Shown: positions 40,507-49,954, counted from the stretch's first letter. The stretch: DNA of 64,000 nucleotides from Nitrosomonas sp. (GCA_031316255.1 JALDQW010000001.1:2451485-2515484); one strand, 5' to 3'. Notes: generated from the sequence alone by a model not told the origin. Program-made: numbers and translations.

Positions 40507-40540
40507 GCAAAAACCAACTTAATTATTGGTTTTTGCTCAC
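40503..40540. terminator. Strong bidirectional terminator between rng and cheZ
   Basis: GTGAGCAAAAACCAA (40503-40517) pairs perfectly with TTGGTTTTTGCTCAC (40526-40540) across an 8-base loop. The T-rich stretches lie within the stem on both strands. It includes the rng stop codon and sits 15 bases from the stop of the convergent cheZ, so it can serve both. Confidence 0.75.
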
Positions 40541-40555
40541 ATTGTCTGTAAAAAA

Positions 40556-41797
40556 TCAGAAGCCCAAGCTGGCTAAAAGATCGTCCACCTGGTCTTGATT
40601 GTTTAAGGTATCCGGCGATTTTTCGGGATTAACTACCGGGCCATTCATTAATCCTTCCTCTGAAGCTAGTGGTTTATTAGTAGGCGGAACATTGGCAAGT
40701 AATAGCTGAACAAGATCATGCTCAAGTCGTTGCACCATATATGTAATTTTTTTAATTACTTGTCCCGTTAAATCCTGAAAATCCTGTGCCATCATAATTT
40801 CCATTAATTGTGCATTTGTTGCATCAGCTTGTTCGGGTATTTTGTCAATATAACTGAGCGTTTCAATAAGCAGCAGTTTGAATTTTTCGGTATCCGGTTG
40901 TTCTTTTTGTTCTTCAAATGCTTTCACCCATTTTTCTGATAACTGAGTTGCTTCTATAGAAAGCTTTTCCTGAATTGGCATCGCTATTTCAGTCGCATTT
41001 AAGGTTCTGTCTGCCGCCTGTTCGGTCTTGCTCGCTACATAGGAAAGTTTATCCTGCGCTTCAGGCACTTCGGATGCAAACGATTGTAGCCTTTTATCAT
41101 ACCCAAGTTCACGAAGACTGTTATGTAAATTTCTTGTCAAATGACCTACCTGATCAATAATTTTTTTATCTACAGGGTTATCCTTTGCAATCGCCTCATC
41201 TGAGACATTTTCTTCTAGTGTTTTTTCAACAGTTGAGTGTGTTATTTCTTCAACCGCGTCCATGAGCACATTGTCAGGAATTGGAACAAGACCAGCATTA
41301 TTCTGTAGTGTTTCAGTTGATTCTTCACATCCTTGTCGGTCATTCGTATCCTGAGATACATTCACAGCAGAAGTTATCGCTTCAACTTCGTTGGCCACTT
41401 CTGCAGTAGTCATCTCGTCAATTTCAGGAATCTCTAAATGGTTACGGCTGTCTTGATTAGCCATAAGCTCCCCGCATTTATTGGAAATACTATGCTGCAT
41501 GACGCAATCCAGTTCTGAATTATCAACTGAGTCCGACATTTCTTCTGTCGAATTTGTAATTATCGTTTCAGCACTTTCCATTTCCATATGGTTGTCTTTG
41601 TTTTTTTTAGTTGGGTCTTCAATGCCAGCATCTTGTAGCAAACTATCTCGCTTGGCTTGAAACTCTGCTGAATTTGCTTGTTCTTCTGCTATTCCCATTT
41701 CAGCAATTCTAGCCAACTCCATAAAATCAGATTCATCAAGTGTCTTTTTAGAAGATTGCATATCAATTTCTTCCCGAATAAGAGAATCGGTATTCAT
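40556..41797 (-). CDS. cheZ: Chemotaxis protein phosphatase CheZ, extended form
   Basis: A 413-residue protein (from ATG 41797; a GTG at 41809 is also possible). The C-terminal half matches CheZ: the long helix with MMAQDFQDLTGQVIKKITYM, which carries the catalytic Gln, and the terminal CheY-binding peptide DDLLASLGF. CheZ dephosphorylates CheY-P. The enteric protein is about 214 residues. Here the first 200 or so residues are an acidic, low-complexity extension (many E, S, T and N) with no motif I recognise. cheY lies 45 bases upstream in the same direction; no other chemotaxis gene is in the window. Confidence 0.87.
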   Translation of the reverse strand: MNTDSLIREEIDMQSSKKTLDESDFMELARIAEMGIAEEQANSAEFQAKRDSLLQDAGIEDPTKKNKDNHMEMESAETIITNSTEEMSDSVDNSELDCVMQHSISNKCGELMANQDSRNHLEIPEIDEMTTAEVANEVEAITSAVNVSQDTNDRQGCEESTETLQNNAGLVPIPDNVLMDAVEEITHSTVEKTLEENVSDEAIAKDNPVDKKIIDQVGHLTRNLHNSLRELGYDKRLQSFASEVPEAQDKLSYVASKTEQAADRTLNATEIAMPIQEKLSIEATQLSEKWVKAFEEQKEQPDTEKFKLLLIETLSYIDKIPEQADATNAQLMEIMMAQDFQDLTGQVIKKITYMVQRLEHDLVQLLLANVPPTNKPLASEEGLMNGPVVNPEKSPDTLNNQDQVDDLLASLGF

Positions 41798-41842
41798 TTG
41801 TAGACTCACTGGTTCGTTATAAACTGGATGCCAAAATAAATT

Positions 41843-42244
41843 TTAGGCCGAAACTTTACTTTCCATATTCTGGAAAATTTTATTTAATTTTTCATCAAGA
41901 ATAGCAGCAGTGAATGGTTTTACAATATAGCCACTTGCGCCAGCCTGTGCGGCTGCTATGATATTTTCTTTTTTGGCTTCGGCAGTCACCATTAGCACCG
42001 GTATTTTGCGCAGTCTTTCATCTGCCCGCACTGTTTGTAACATTGTAAGTCCATCCATGTTCGGCATGTTCCAATCAGACACTACAAAATCATAGTTGCC
42101 GTCTTGAAGTTTTCGTAGTGCTACAGCACCATCCTCGGCTTCGTCAACATTTATAAAACCTAATTCCTTCAATAAATTACGAACAATTCTACGCATTGTG
42201 GAAAAATCATCCACTACCAAGAATTTTAGATTTTTATCTGGCAT
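41843..42244 (-). CDS. cheY: Chemotaxis response regulator CheY
   Basis: A 133-residue single-domain receiver. The acidic pair VVDDFSTM, the phospho-acceptor Asp in [13 protein letters not shown], the conserved Thr in MVTAEA and the Lys in IVKPFTA are intact. ATG 42244 is preferred because GGAG lies seven bases upstream. It is followed by cheZ, so signal and signal terminator are made together. Confidence 0.95.
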   Translation of the reverse strand: MPDKNLKFLVVDDFSTMRRIVRNLLKELGFINVDEAEDGAVALRKLQDGNYDFVVSDWNMPNMDGLTMLQTVRADERLRKIPVLMVTAEAKKENIIAAAQAGASGYIVKPFTAAILDEKLNKIFQNMESKVSA

Positions 42245-42439
42245 TCTGTGCTCCAATTAAACTCAGTTTCAAACAAATACAAAAAATACTCATTATTAAT
42301 GAATCGTCGCGATGGAAGTCATATCCATGTTCCACTTAACGGCGGTATATTAAAAAACTTAATTAAATTGTCATCTAATTTACCTGAACGAATTCTGAAT
42401 GAAAGTTGTAAAAATCGCTTTTTATAATTCAATGTAGTG

Positions 42440-43336
42440 TTATGCTGAAAATGGATACAATTTTGTGGAAAACAAACTTGCAGAAATAATCATTACACCA
42501 CCGGCCAATTCGCGCCACGTTAGTATCTCGTTTGCAAGTATGTAAGCAGCTGCAGTGGCAATTACCAATTCAAACATTAAAAAAATAATGGCGCGATTTG
42601 CCGGAATATATGTAAGGCCATATTGGATGACAACACTCAAAATAAACATTAATATTCCGACAGCGAGCAAGATCAACCACGCTTGTAGTGTGATTTCTGG
42701 AATGTTCAGTGGTGAAGCTAAAATGATACTGCACCCAAGTCCAACTAGAGTTGCACCGAGCCAAATCGCGATTGATTTCAACTGAATGGAATGGGATTGG
42801 TCCTTACGAATAAGAACATTGACTAACGCAAACATTATACCGCCCAACAATCCCATCCAGTCACCAAAAGTAGCAGGCAGTGGAATATGTGTTTCCGGTT
42901 GCCAAAGCATAACTATCGCACCCAGTACCGTGAGGACCATCACGGCATAACCAGACACACTTAACTTTTCATCTAACAAGAATCTGGCAAAGAAAATTGT
43001 CCATAGCGGCGCCAAGTAGAATAACAACAATACACGAACTATTTCCCCAAAAATTACAGCCAGAATGTAAGCGATGTTCGCCCAACCAGCAAAAAAGCAT
43101 ATCCAAAATAGTAAATGTGCATTGCCGTTGAAGATAACGTTGTAATAGATATGTCTTCGGAACAAAATCAGTCCGATTAGTAAAGCGATAAAATAGGTAA
43201 TGGTAGTGGTAATTTCACCGCTGATTCCAGCATTTTCCAATACTCGAATCGGGTACCATACTAATCCCCAGATAAAAGCACCAAATAATAATGCTGCTAT
43301 TGGTAGAAATTGACTTGTATTGTGTTGGGTTAACAC
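42440..43336 (-). CDS. EamA/DMT family transporter
   Basis: A 298-residue membrane protein with about ten hydrophobic segments in two EamA repeats (residues about 10-140 and 155-292), the drug/metabolite transporter fold. The N-terminal LLFGAFIWGLVWYPIRVLE and the second-repeat FEWL-like VIATAAAYILANEILTW region are typical. The exported substrate cannot be predicted. It is a single gene in its neighbourhood. Confidence 0.85.
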   Translation of the reverse strand: MLTQHNTSQFLPIAALLFGAFIWGLVWYPIRVLENAGISGEITTTITYFIALLIGLILFRRHIYYNVIFNGNAHLLFWICFFAGWANIAYILAVIFGEIVRVLLLFYLAPLWTIFFARFLLDEKLSVSGYAVMVLTVLGAIVMLWQPETHIPLPATFGDWMGLLGGIMFALVNVLIRKDQSHSIQLKSIAIWLGATLVGLGCSIILASPLNIPEITLQAWLILLAVGILMFILSVVIQYGLTYIPANRAIIFLMFELVIATAAAYILANEILTWRELAGGVMIISASLFSTKLYPFSA

Positions 43337-43453
43337 GGTTCTGAGGTTACAGTATGAAAACGACTTCCACCCAATCGAGTAGTATGTCTCATGCTTTATA
43401 AATGGAGTCGTTGAATGTTACACCTCAAAAGCTGTCTCTACACGAGAATTGAT

Positions 43454-44542
43454 TTAAGCATTTAGGAATTGGTAATCACTATAGCCTCTTTCATCACCAC
43501 CATAAAAGGTTTCAGGATTTGGCTTGTTCAATGATGCTTTTTTAGCAAACCGCAATGGCAAATCAGGGTTTGCGATAAAAAGCCTGCCAAAAGCAACCAT
43601 ATCGGCTCCTCCGTTAGCCAGAATTGCATTTGCAGATTCCAAATCATAATTACCATTGGTTATCAAAATACTTTTCCAGATAAGTCGCAACTTGGCTAAG
43701 TCAAAAGCAGGGCCAGCTGCATCAGGAAATTCCTTGCCGATTTCAGTTATATGCAAATAAGCTAAATTAAACTGATTGAGTTGTTTTATCACAAAGCTGA
43801 ATGTTTTCTCCGGGTCAGAATCATACATGCCATTAAACGGTTGCAAAGGCGATAAACGAATACCAACACGATTTCCACCCCATACAGAGCAAACTGCTTC
43901 GACAACTTCCAGCATCAACCGTGAACGCTTCTCAAGCGAACCGCCGTATGCATCACTCCGATGATTAGTGCCATCACGTAAAAATTGATCCAGTAAATAT
44001 CCGTTTGCTCCATGAATTTCAACGCCATCAAAACCGGCTATCATTGCATTTTCAGCACCTTTGCGATACTGTTCGATAATAATTGGAATTTCATCCAATT
44101 TTAGTGCGTGGGGTGTTACAAAATCTTGATGTCCAGTGTAAGTAACCGCTTGTCCAACTGGTTTTATCGCAGAGGGAGCCAAAGGCAGAGCGCCATTCGG
44201 TTGCATGGAAGGATGTGAAACACGTCCAACATGCCACAATTGTAGAAACACATGACCATTCTTAGCGTGAATTGCTTCAGTTACACGCTGCCAACCGGAT
44301 ACCTGATCGGTGCTATAAATTCCGGGAGTGGAAGGATATCCTGCTCCTTCAGGCGAAATTTGCGATGCTTCGGTGATAATTAAACCTGCACCAGCACGTT
44401 GTGCATAATAATGTGCATTAAGAGTTGTTGGTACATTTCCCTTGCCAGCGCGACTGCGTGTCAAAGGCGCCATGACAACTCTGTTAGGTAGTTCACAAAA
44501 CCCAAGTTGTATGTTAGATAAAACAGTACATGGTTTATTCAT
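43454..44542 (-). CDS. Old yellow enzyme family alkene reductase (NemA-like)
   Basis: A 362-residue FMN-dependent oxidoreductase that reduces activated C=C bonds or nitro compounds with NAD(P)H. The start (ELPNRVVMAPLTRSRAG), LQLWHVGRVSHPS, VEIHGANGYLLDQFLRDGTN and the C-terminal FGRLFIANPDLP are classic OYE features. The substrate-binding His is replaced or shifted as in many NemA proteins and was not checked in detail. It ends 117 bases from the EamA gene and begins 26 bases after the YceH gene. Confidence 0.9.
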   Translation of the reverse strand: MNKPCTVLSNIQLGFCELPNRVVMAPLTRSRAGKGNVPTTLNAHYYAQRAGAGLIITEASQISPEGAGYPSTPGIYSTDQVSGWQRVTEAIHAKNGHVFLQLWHVGRVSHPSMQPNGALPLAPSAIKPVGQAVTYTGHQDFVTPHALKLDEIPIIIEQYRKGAENAMIAGFDGVEIHGANGYLLDQFLRDGTNHRSDAYGGSLEKRSRLMLEVVEAVCSVWGGNRVGIRLSPLQPFNGMYDSDPEKTFSFVIKQLNQFNLAYLHITEIGKEFPDAAGPAFDLAKLRLIWKSILITNGNYDLESANAILANGGADMVAFGRLFIANPDLPLRFAKKASLNKPNPETFYGGDERGYSDYQFLNA

Positions 44543-44568
44543 AACAAAATCACAGGATTTCTATTATT

Positions 44569-45261
44569 TTAAGAATTTATATCCAATCCCAACTGTGCTG
44601 AAAGATTTTCAACTATTTTTCGTAACGTTGCTACTTCGGTCTCTAAGCGGGCGATATCCGATTGCAATGCTTTAAATTCGTAATTTGACACAATATTATT
44701 AGCCTGATCTTTATGGGTTAAATGGGTATCTTCCTTAATTTTAGGCGTTCCTGAAAGCAGATGCATCCAGCGATTTTCTCGTGCTCCCAATTGGCGTGGC
44801 AACTTCACCACAAGACTTCCATCCGTTCTCTCAGCCAATTCCTCCAAAAAACTTTCAACCGATGAGATATCAGCAAATTTATGAAGCCGTTCACTGGTAA
44901 TACGCAATTCACCTGCAGTTTGTGGTCCACGCAGCATTAATGACGCTATCAATGCAACTGACTGTGAGGGTATTTTTAGAACACGTTCAATATTATGTGA
45001 AAAGCGCGCCGTACGCCCGCCGCTTGACTCACCTACCAGCGACATCTGTTTCAAATTTTCTATTGCTTCCTCCACTTCTGTATGAGAAGCGTTGATAACG
45101 GGATCACGACTGGATTTTTGATTGCAACCAGAAATTAGTGCATTCAATGTCAAAGGATAAATATCTGGAACAGTATGTTGTTTCTCTGCCAGTACGCCTA
45201 ATACGCGTGCCTCAAGTAACGACAGCACCGGAAGCAATAAATCTTCATCACTATATGTCAT
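44569..45261 (-). CDS. YceH family (DUF480) protein
   Basis: A 230-residue protein with two winged-helix domains: LSLLEARVLGVLAEKQHTVP, then TLNALISGCNQKSSRDPV, and LMLRGPQTAGELRIT. The C-terminal part ends in a short coiled coil (about 195-225). The family is common in Proteobacteria and has no defined role; DNA binding is likely from the fold. It precedes the OYE gene in the same direction with 26 bases between. Confidence 0.88.
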   Translation of the reverse strand: MTYSDEDLLLPVLSLLEARVLGVLAEKQHTVPDIYPLTLNALISGCNQKSSRDPVINASHTEVEEAIENLKQMSLVGESSGGRTARFSHNIERVLKIPSQSVALIASLMLRGPQTAGELRITSERLHKFADISSVESFLEELAERTDGSLVVKLPRQLGARENRWMHLLSGTPKIKEDTHLTHKDQANNIVSNYEFKALQSDIARLETEVATLRKIVENLSAQLGLDINS

Positions 45262-45447
45262 ATCAAAAAATAGCTTAAGTGTAGCATTTTCTCGGGATTA
45301 TAGGGTTTTCGCTTACCGGCGTCAGGAAAATATTGACACAGTACCTAAGTGATTTACCGCACTGTGCCGTTTACTCAACAATTGATCAGATCAATTCTGA
45401 CTAGTTCTTGAATTTAATGTGAATATCCCCGGCTTTAAGGAGTAAAT

Positions 45448-46674
45448 ATGGGCGCTGTTACAGCACGTACAGAAAAGAAAGTTAAGGAAATTAATTTTTC
45501 ATGGGAAGGTAAGGATAAAAACGGAAAGCAGGTTAAGGGTGAAATGCGCGCAGCCGGATCCGTGGTTGTTTCATCCACATTGCGCCGTCAAGGCATCAAA
45601 GTTACAAAAGTCAAAAAGGTCAATCAATCTGGTGGAAAAGTTACTGATAAAGACATAACACTTTTTACGCGCCAATTGGCTACCATGATGAAATCTGGCG
45701 TTCCGTTGCTGCAAGCATTTGATATCGTTGGAAAAGGTCATAGCAATCGAGCCATGAGCAAGTTGTTAATGGATATTAAAACCGATGTGGAAACGGGTAC
45801 AAATTTAGCCGATGCGTTCCGAAAGTATCCGCTTTATTTTGACAACTTATTTTGCAATCTGGTTGGCGCTGGCGAAGCAGCAGGTATTCTAGATACCCTG
45901 CTTGATCGACTGGCAACCTATAAAGAGAAAATCCAGGCAATCAAAGGAAAAATCAAATCTGCGTTGTTTTATCCACTATCCATCATTGTCGTGGCCTTTG
46001 TAATTACCGCGGTCATGATGATTTTTGTTATCCCCTCATTTAAAGAGCTATTCGACGGATTTGGTGCTGATCTGCCAGCACCGACGCTGATCATTATGTC
46101 GATTTCCGATTTCTTTGTGGATTATTGGTGGGCTATTTTTGGATCCCTGGGTGGTAGTATCTATACCTTTCTTTATATTTGGAAACGTTCACCAGCCGTG
46201 CAGCGTGTTATGGATAGGCTGACGCTCAGGTTACCAATTTTTGGCGAAGTGATTCGCAAGGCAACCATTGCACGCTGGTCTCGAACGCTTTCTACAATGT
46301 TTGCCGCAGGCGTGCCACTCGTTGAATCACTTGATTCTGTTGCAGGCGCCGCCGGCAATTATGTTTATTATGAAGCCACCAAGAAAATTCAGGTCGAAGT
46401 TAGTACTGGTAATTCACTAACTTCGTCTATGACAGGCACGGAATTGTTTCCCCACATGGTGCTGCAAATGGTTGCCATTGGAGAAGAAGCCGGTTCACTG
46501 GATTCCATGTTAAGCAAAATAGCTGATTTTTTTGAAGCAGAAGTAGATGATGCAGTCGAAGCATTATCAAGTTTGATGGAACCGATGATTATGGTTGTGC
46601 TTGGCACTTTAATTGGCGGCATGGTTGTTGCCATGTATTTGCCAATCTTTAAAATGGGTATGGCAATCAATTAA
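45448..46674 (+). CDS. pilC: Type IV pilus inner-membrane platform protein PilC
   Basis: A 408-residue T2SF/PilC protein with two homologous domains (about residues 70-195 and 275-398). Each starts with the TRQLATMMKSGVPLLQAFDI or SRTLSTMFAAGVPLVESLDS helix, and each is followed by membrane segments. The short N-terminal beta domain is present. AAGGAGTAAAT precedes ATG 45448. pilD follows. The pilB ATPase, usually just upstream, is not in the window. Confidence 0.93.
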   Translation: MGAVTARTEKKVKEINFSWEGKDKNGKQVKGEMRAAGSVVVSSTLRRQGIKVTKVKKVNQSGGKVTDKDITLFTRQLATMMKSGVPLLQAFDIVGKGHSNRAMSKLLMDIKTDVETGTNLADAFRKYPLYFDNLFCNLVGAGEAAGILDTLLDRLATYKEKIQAIKGKIKSALFYPLSIIVVAFVITAVMMIFVIPSFKELFDGFGADLPAPTLIIMSISDFFVDYWWAIFGSLGGSIYTFLYIWKRSPAVQRVMDRLTLRLPIFGEVIRKATIARWSRTLSTMFAAGVPLVESLDSVAGAAGNYVYYEATKKIQVEVSTGNSLTSSMTGTELFPHMVLQMVAIGEEAGSLDSMLSKIADFFEAEVDDAVEALSSLMEPMIMVVLGTLIGGMVVAMYLPIFKMGMAIN

Positions 46675-46775
46675 GCACAGCAAAAAATTATAAAAATTTC
46701 TCTTTGCCTGCGGTCTGAGGTTAAAATCTGGGCTGCAGGTAAATTTACAATATTTAACGTATATTCAATATTGGC

Positions 46776-47636
46776 ATGTCATTGATCACTCAGCTGCAGC
46801 AATCACCTTCATTCTTGATCACGTTCACTACAATTATTGGATTAATGGTGGGCAGTTTCCTCAATGTCGTCATTTACCGTCTGCCTAAAATGATGGAAAG
46901 AAGCTGGCATCAACAGTGCGCGGAATTTAGAGGTGAACCGGTTGAATCATTGCCGACATTTAATATTGTTACGCCCCGCTCGGCATGCCCGCTTTGCCAT
47001 CATAAAATCGCTTTCTGGGAAAATATTCCCATCTTCAGTTATCTTGTGTTACGTGGTCGTTGTGTAGAATGTCACGCACCGATATCATTTCGTTATCCGC
47101 TTGTTGAAATTATTACCGGCATGATGAGTGGTTTTATTGCCTGGCATTTTGGTTTTGGTTTTTTGATGATAGCTGCGTTAATTTTTGTTTGGGCGCTCAT
47201 CGCTTTGGCGGCTATTGATATCGATACGCAGTTACTGCCAGATGATATTACATTGCCATTGATGTGGTTGGGTTTACTTTACAATATGCATGATGGTTTT
47301 ACGAATCTGCAATCCGCTGTTATTGGCGCAGTTGCAGGATATTTATCGTTGTGGATAATTTACTGGATATTCAAATTGGCTACCGGAAAGGAAGGCATGG
47401 GCTATGGTGATTTCAAACTGCTGGCTGCTATAGGCGCCTGGCTCGGATGGAGTTTATTACCGCTCGTTATACTCTTGTCATCACTGGTTGGTGCAGTTGT
47501 CGGTGTTGGACTGATTATTGCAGCCAAACTCAACAAAAGCGTTATGATACCGTTTGGTCCTTACCTGGCGGGTGGTGCGCTGATCGCATTATTCTGGGGA
47601 CAAGAGATCAACCATGCTTATTTTGGATTGTTCTGA
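46776..47636 (+). CDS. pilD: Prepilin peptidase/N-methyltransferase PilD
   Basis: A 286-residue membrane enzyme that cleaves the prepilin leader and methylates the new N-terminus. The two CxxC pairs of the zinc loop (CPLCHHKI and CVECHAPI) and the catalytic aspartates in ALAAIDIDTQLLPDDITLPL and GMGYGDFKLLAAIGAWLG are present. It has about eight membrane segments. It follows pilC and precedes coaE by three bases, the common pilC-pilD-coaE order. Confidence 0.95.
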   Translation: MSLITQLQQSPSFLITFTTIIGLMVGSFLNVVIYRLPKMMERSWHQQCAEFRGEPVESLPTFNIVTPRSACPLCHHKIAFWENIPIFSYLVLRGRCVECHAPISFRYPLVEIITGMMSGFIAWHFGFGFLMIAALIFVWALIALAAIDIDTQLLPDDITLPLMWLGLLYNMHDGFTNLQSAVIGAVAGYLSLWIIYWIFKLATGKEGMGYGDFKLLAAIGAWLGWSLLPLVILLSSLVGAVVGVGLIIAAKLNKSVMIPFGPYLAGGALIALFWGQEINHAYFGLF

Positions 47637-47639
47637 TCG

Positions 47640-48257
47640 GTGACATTTGTCGTTGGCCTAACAGGAGGAATCGGCAGCGGCAAATCCATCGCCAGTAAAA
47701 TTTTTATGGATCTGGGTATCGATGTAATTGATACCGACCAGATTGCTCATGAGTTAACGCAACCTGATGGTGTTGCCATATCGCAAATATACGCCCAGTT
47801 TGGCGGTGAATTTATCACCGCCAATGGCGCGCTAGATAGAAAAAAAATGCGCCAATTGGTATTTGCCGACAACCACCAACGCACTAAGCTGGAAAACCTG
47901 TTGCACCCGCTTATTCTTAAAGAAACCGCTCGGCGCATCCACCAAAGTCACTCGCCTTATATAATTGTGGCTATTCCACTGTTATTCGAAACGGGAGATT
48001 ACAATCATTTGATCCAACGTATTCTCGTCATCGACTGCGACGAGCACTTACAACTTGAACGCACCATTACGCGCAGCAAAATAAGCGCCGAAGAAGTTAA
48101 AGCCATCATGGCATCCCAAATCAGCCGCCAGAATCGTTTGCAAAAGGCAGACGATATTATAGTCAACAATAAAAATATCGATTTTCTAAAAGCTCAAATT
48201 ACTAAACTACATAAGATTTACCTCGGTTTGTCAAAACAAAACAGTCTGAAACATTGA
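47640..48257 (+). CDS. coaE: Dephospho-CoA kinase
   Basis: A 205-residue kinase for the last step of CoA synthesis. The P-loop is GLTGGIGSGKS at the N-terminus, followed by the substrate-binding VIDTDQIAHEL and the lid region PLLFETGDYNH. The start is GTG 47640, three bases after the pilD stop, so translation is probably coupled. Confidence 0.95.
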   Translation: MTFVVGLTGGIGSGKSIASKIFMDLGIDVIDTDQIAHELTQPDGVAISQIYAQFGGEFITANGALDRKKMRQLVFADNHQRTKLENLLHPLILKETARRIHQSHSPYIIVAIPLLFETGDYNHLIQRILVIDCDEHLQLERTITRSKISAEEVKAIMASQISRQNRLQKADDIIVNNKNIDFLKAQITKLHKIYLGLSKQNSLKH

Positions 48258-48301
48258 ATAGTAGTAAGCTGTGTGTTAGAAATTAACTTGATTTGATTGC
48301 C

Positions 48302-48332
48302 TAACCTGTAGTAAAAAATAATTTACAGGTTA
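48302..48332 (+). terminator. Likely terminator after pilC-pilD-coaE
   Basis: TAACCTGTA (48302-48310) pairs with TACAGGTTA (48324-48332) across a 13-base loop, 45 bases past the coaE stop. The following T content is modest. Confidence 0.4.
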
Positions 48333-48408
48333 AATCAATATTATTGTTAAAACCAAAAAATAATCGGAGTTTAATTTAAACTCGATTTAAAAAAGCGAGC
48401 ATTATTCT

Positions 48409-49002
48409 ATGAATCTTATATCTACCAACAGAATTTTGAATACACAATATCAAACAAAACGACTGAATCCATCAATTCTATTGGATCCGCCTACTCAGTG
48501 GACTCATAAAGTTATTTTTGGAGTCATGCTTGTCTTAATTACCAGTCTATTTGTAGGGTGCACTACACCCTTCAGAGCGCCTATGCCGAAAACAACAACC
48601 ATTCAGGCACCGCAAATACATGAAAATGTAAATGCGCCATATAACAGACCCTATACAGTGAGAGGCCAGAGATATCATCCAATACGTACAGCAGTTGGTT
48701 ATAGCGAAACAGGTATTGCTTCATGGTATGGTTCGGAATCCGGCAATCGGACAGCTATGGGAACGCGGTTTAACCCACACGGTTTGACAGCAGCACATAA
48801 AACCTTACCATTGCCCACCAAAGTCAAGGTTACCAACCTGCGTAATGGACGCTCTGTTAATGTCGTTGTGAACGATCGCGGTCCTTTTAAGAAAAACAGG
48901 TTAATTGATTTATCCTATGGCGCAGCAAAAAAAATCGGTTTGGACAAACAAGGATTATCCAAGGTGAAAGTAGAGTATCTTGATGTATTGGCCACTAATT
49001 AG
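48409..49002 (+). CDS. RlpA-like lipoprotein (septal ring lytic transglycosylase family)
   Basis: A 197-residue protein. A membrane segment near residues 35-50 ends in the lipobox LFVGC, so the mature protein is a lipoprotein; the 38 residues before it are unusually long and the true start may be internal. The RlpA double-psi barrel follows: ETGIASWYGSESGNRTAMGT, HGLTAAHKTLPLPTKVKVTN, VVVNDRGPFKKNRLIDLSYG. No SPOR domain is present. Such proteins act on or bind denuded glycan strands at the septum. Confidence 0.8.
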   Translation: MNLISTNRILNTQYQTKRLNPSILLDPPTQWTHKVIFGVMLVLITSLFVGCTTPFRAPMPKTTTIQAPQIHENVNAPYNRPYTVRGQRYHPIRTAVGYSETGIASWYGSESGNRTAMGTRFNPHGLTAAHKTLPLPTKVKVTNLRNGRSVNVVVNDRGPFKKNRLIDLSYGAAKKIGLDKQGLSKVKVEYLDVLATN

Positions 49003-49197
49003 ATCTTACTCATAACCTATAACATGTTAATCGGCATTGAGTTTTTTCCAGTAATCGGCAGGTTGGTAATTTTAGGAAATTTATTTAGAACAAGTGCTTG
49101 GAATTACTGACTGAAAAAAATAAACGCCTATTTGGTTCAAAAATTGGAAAATTTTTGATGCTTTTTGACAATCGTACGGTATAGATTTGATAACGCA

Positions 49198-49485
49198 TTA
49201 TTTTTGCGCAGATATTGGATTTATTGTTTCCGATATTTTCTTGCTGGCTATTTCGATATCATAGTTTGTCTGTAAATTGATCCAGAATTGCGGACTGTTG
49301 CCGAAATACAGGCCAAGCCTGATAGCAGTATCAGCACTAATACTGCGAACGCATTTAATGATTTCATTGATTCTACGTGCTGGCACGTGAATTTCTTTTG
49401 CAAGTCGGTATTGAGTAATTCCGTATTCTTCAATGAACTCGGCAAGATGTTCACCGGGGTGAATAGGTTCGGTTATTGTCGTCAT
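49198..49485 (-). CDS. higA: HigA family antitoxin
   Basis: A 95-residue protein of the HigA addiction-module antitoxin family with a central helix-turn-helix: IHPGEHLAEFIEEYGITQYR, then LAKEIHVPARRINEI, and SADTAIRLGLYFGNSPQFWI. It would bind and neutralise HigB and repress the operon. AGGA lies upstream of ATG 49485. It is the second gene, after the toxin, which is the canonical higBA order. Confidence 0.9.
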   Translation of the reverse strand: MTTITEPIHPGEHLAEFIEEYGITQYRLAKEIHVPARRINEIIKCVRSISADTAIRLGLYFGNSPQFWINLQTNYDIEIASKKISETINPISAQK

Positions 49486-49496
49486 TATTTAATCCT

Positions 49497-49778
49497 TTAA
49501 TGGTAGTCAACTATCTCAACATCGTAAGCATCTCCATTTTCAAATCTGAAGCAGATGCGCCACTGGTGATTAATACGAATACTGTATTGTCCTTTGCGGT
49601 CACCGGAGAGTGATTCGAGGTTGTGAGAAGGTGGAATTCTCAAGTCATTAATCTCGTGGGCGGCATTGATTCTGTCGAGTCTCATTTTTACCCGTTTGGC
49701 AATTTCACTGGGAATTTTCTTGGAAAATATTCCTTTGTGTGCATGTTCCGTTTCTCTATTGTGATAGCTTTTAATCAT
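49497..49778 (-). CDS. higB: HigB-type mRNA interferase toxin (RelE/ParE superfamily)
   Basis: A 93-residue RelE-like toxin that cleaves mRNA on the ribosome. The core strands and basic residues LESLSGDRKGQYSIRINHQW, then RICFRFENGDAYDVEIVDYH, are typical of HigB-1/YoeB-like members. It precedes higA by 11 bases. A promoter with a palindrome lies immediately upstream and would put the transcript start at or near the start codon, so translation may be leaderless. No ribosome binding site is visible. Confidence 0.9.
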   Translation of the reverse strand: MIKSYHNRETEHAHKGIFSKKIPSEIAKRVKMRLDRINAAHEINDLRIPPSHNLESLSGDRKGQYSIRINHQWRICFRFENGDAYDVEIVDYH

Positions 49779-49784
49779 GAATGT

Positions 49785-49813
49785 ATATTAACGTAGTCCG
49801 TTAATAACATCAA
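49785..49813 (-). promoter_or_regulatory. higBA promoter with palindromic operator
   Basis: Read on the minus strand, TTGATG (49808-49813) and TAATAT (49785-49790) are 17 bases apart, a good sigma-70 pair. Between and overlapping them is TTAACG-TAGTC-CGTTAA (49788-49804), a perfect 6-5-6 inverted repeat. Its place over the -10 region is what is expected of a HigA operator for autorepression. Confidence 0.55.
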
Positions 49814-49869
49814 AACATAATACTTCATTAGCTTAGTGAAACCACTTTTTTGTCCGGCATGCACTAAAT

Positions 49870-49954
49870 TCAGTGCACTGAACACTGCGTACACACTTTA
49901 TTTATTCCGGCATAATTCGGTAATTATTCCGGTTGCTATTCCGGTGTAATCCGG
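49870..49954. repeat. Palindrome and degenerate ATTCCGG repeats upstream of the fic remnant
   Basis: TCAGTGCACTGA at 49870-49881 is a perfect 12-bp palindrome. It is followed by ATTCCGG at 49904, 49926 and 49938, with variants ATTCGG at 49915 and AATCCGG at 49948. They lie in the shared upstream region of higB and the fic pseudogene and may be binding sites. Confidence 0.35.

Noticed and set aside
46776..46790. Missing pilB as evidence of a novel pilus system
   Set aside because: pilB can lie elsewhere in the chromosome; pilC-pilD-coaE here are ordinary, so no claim is made.
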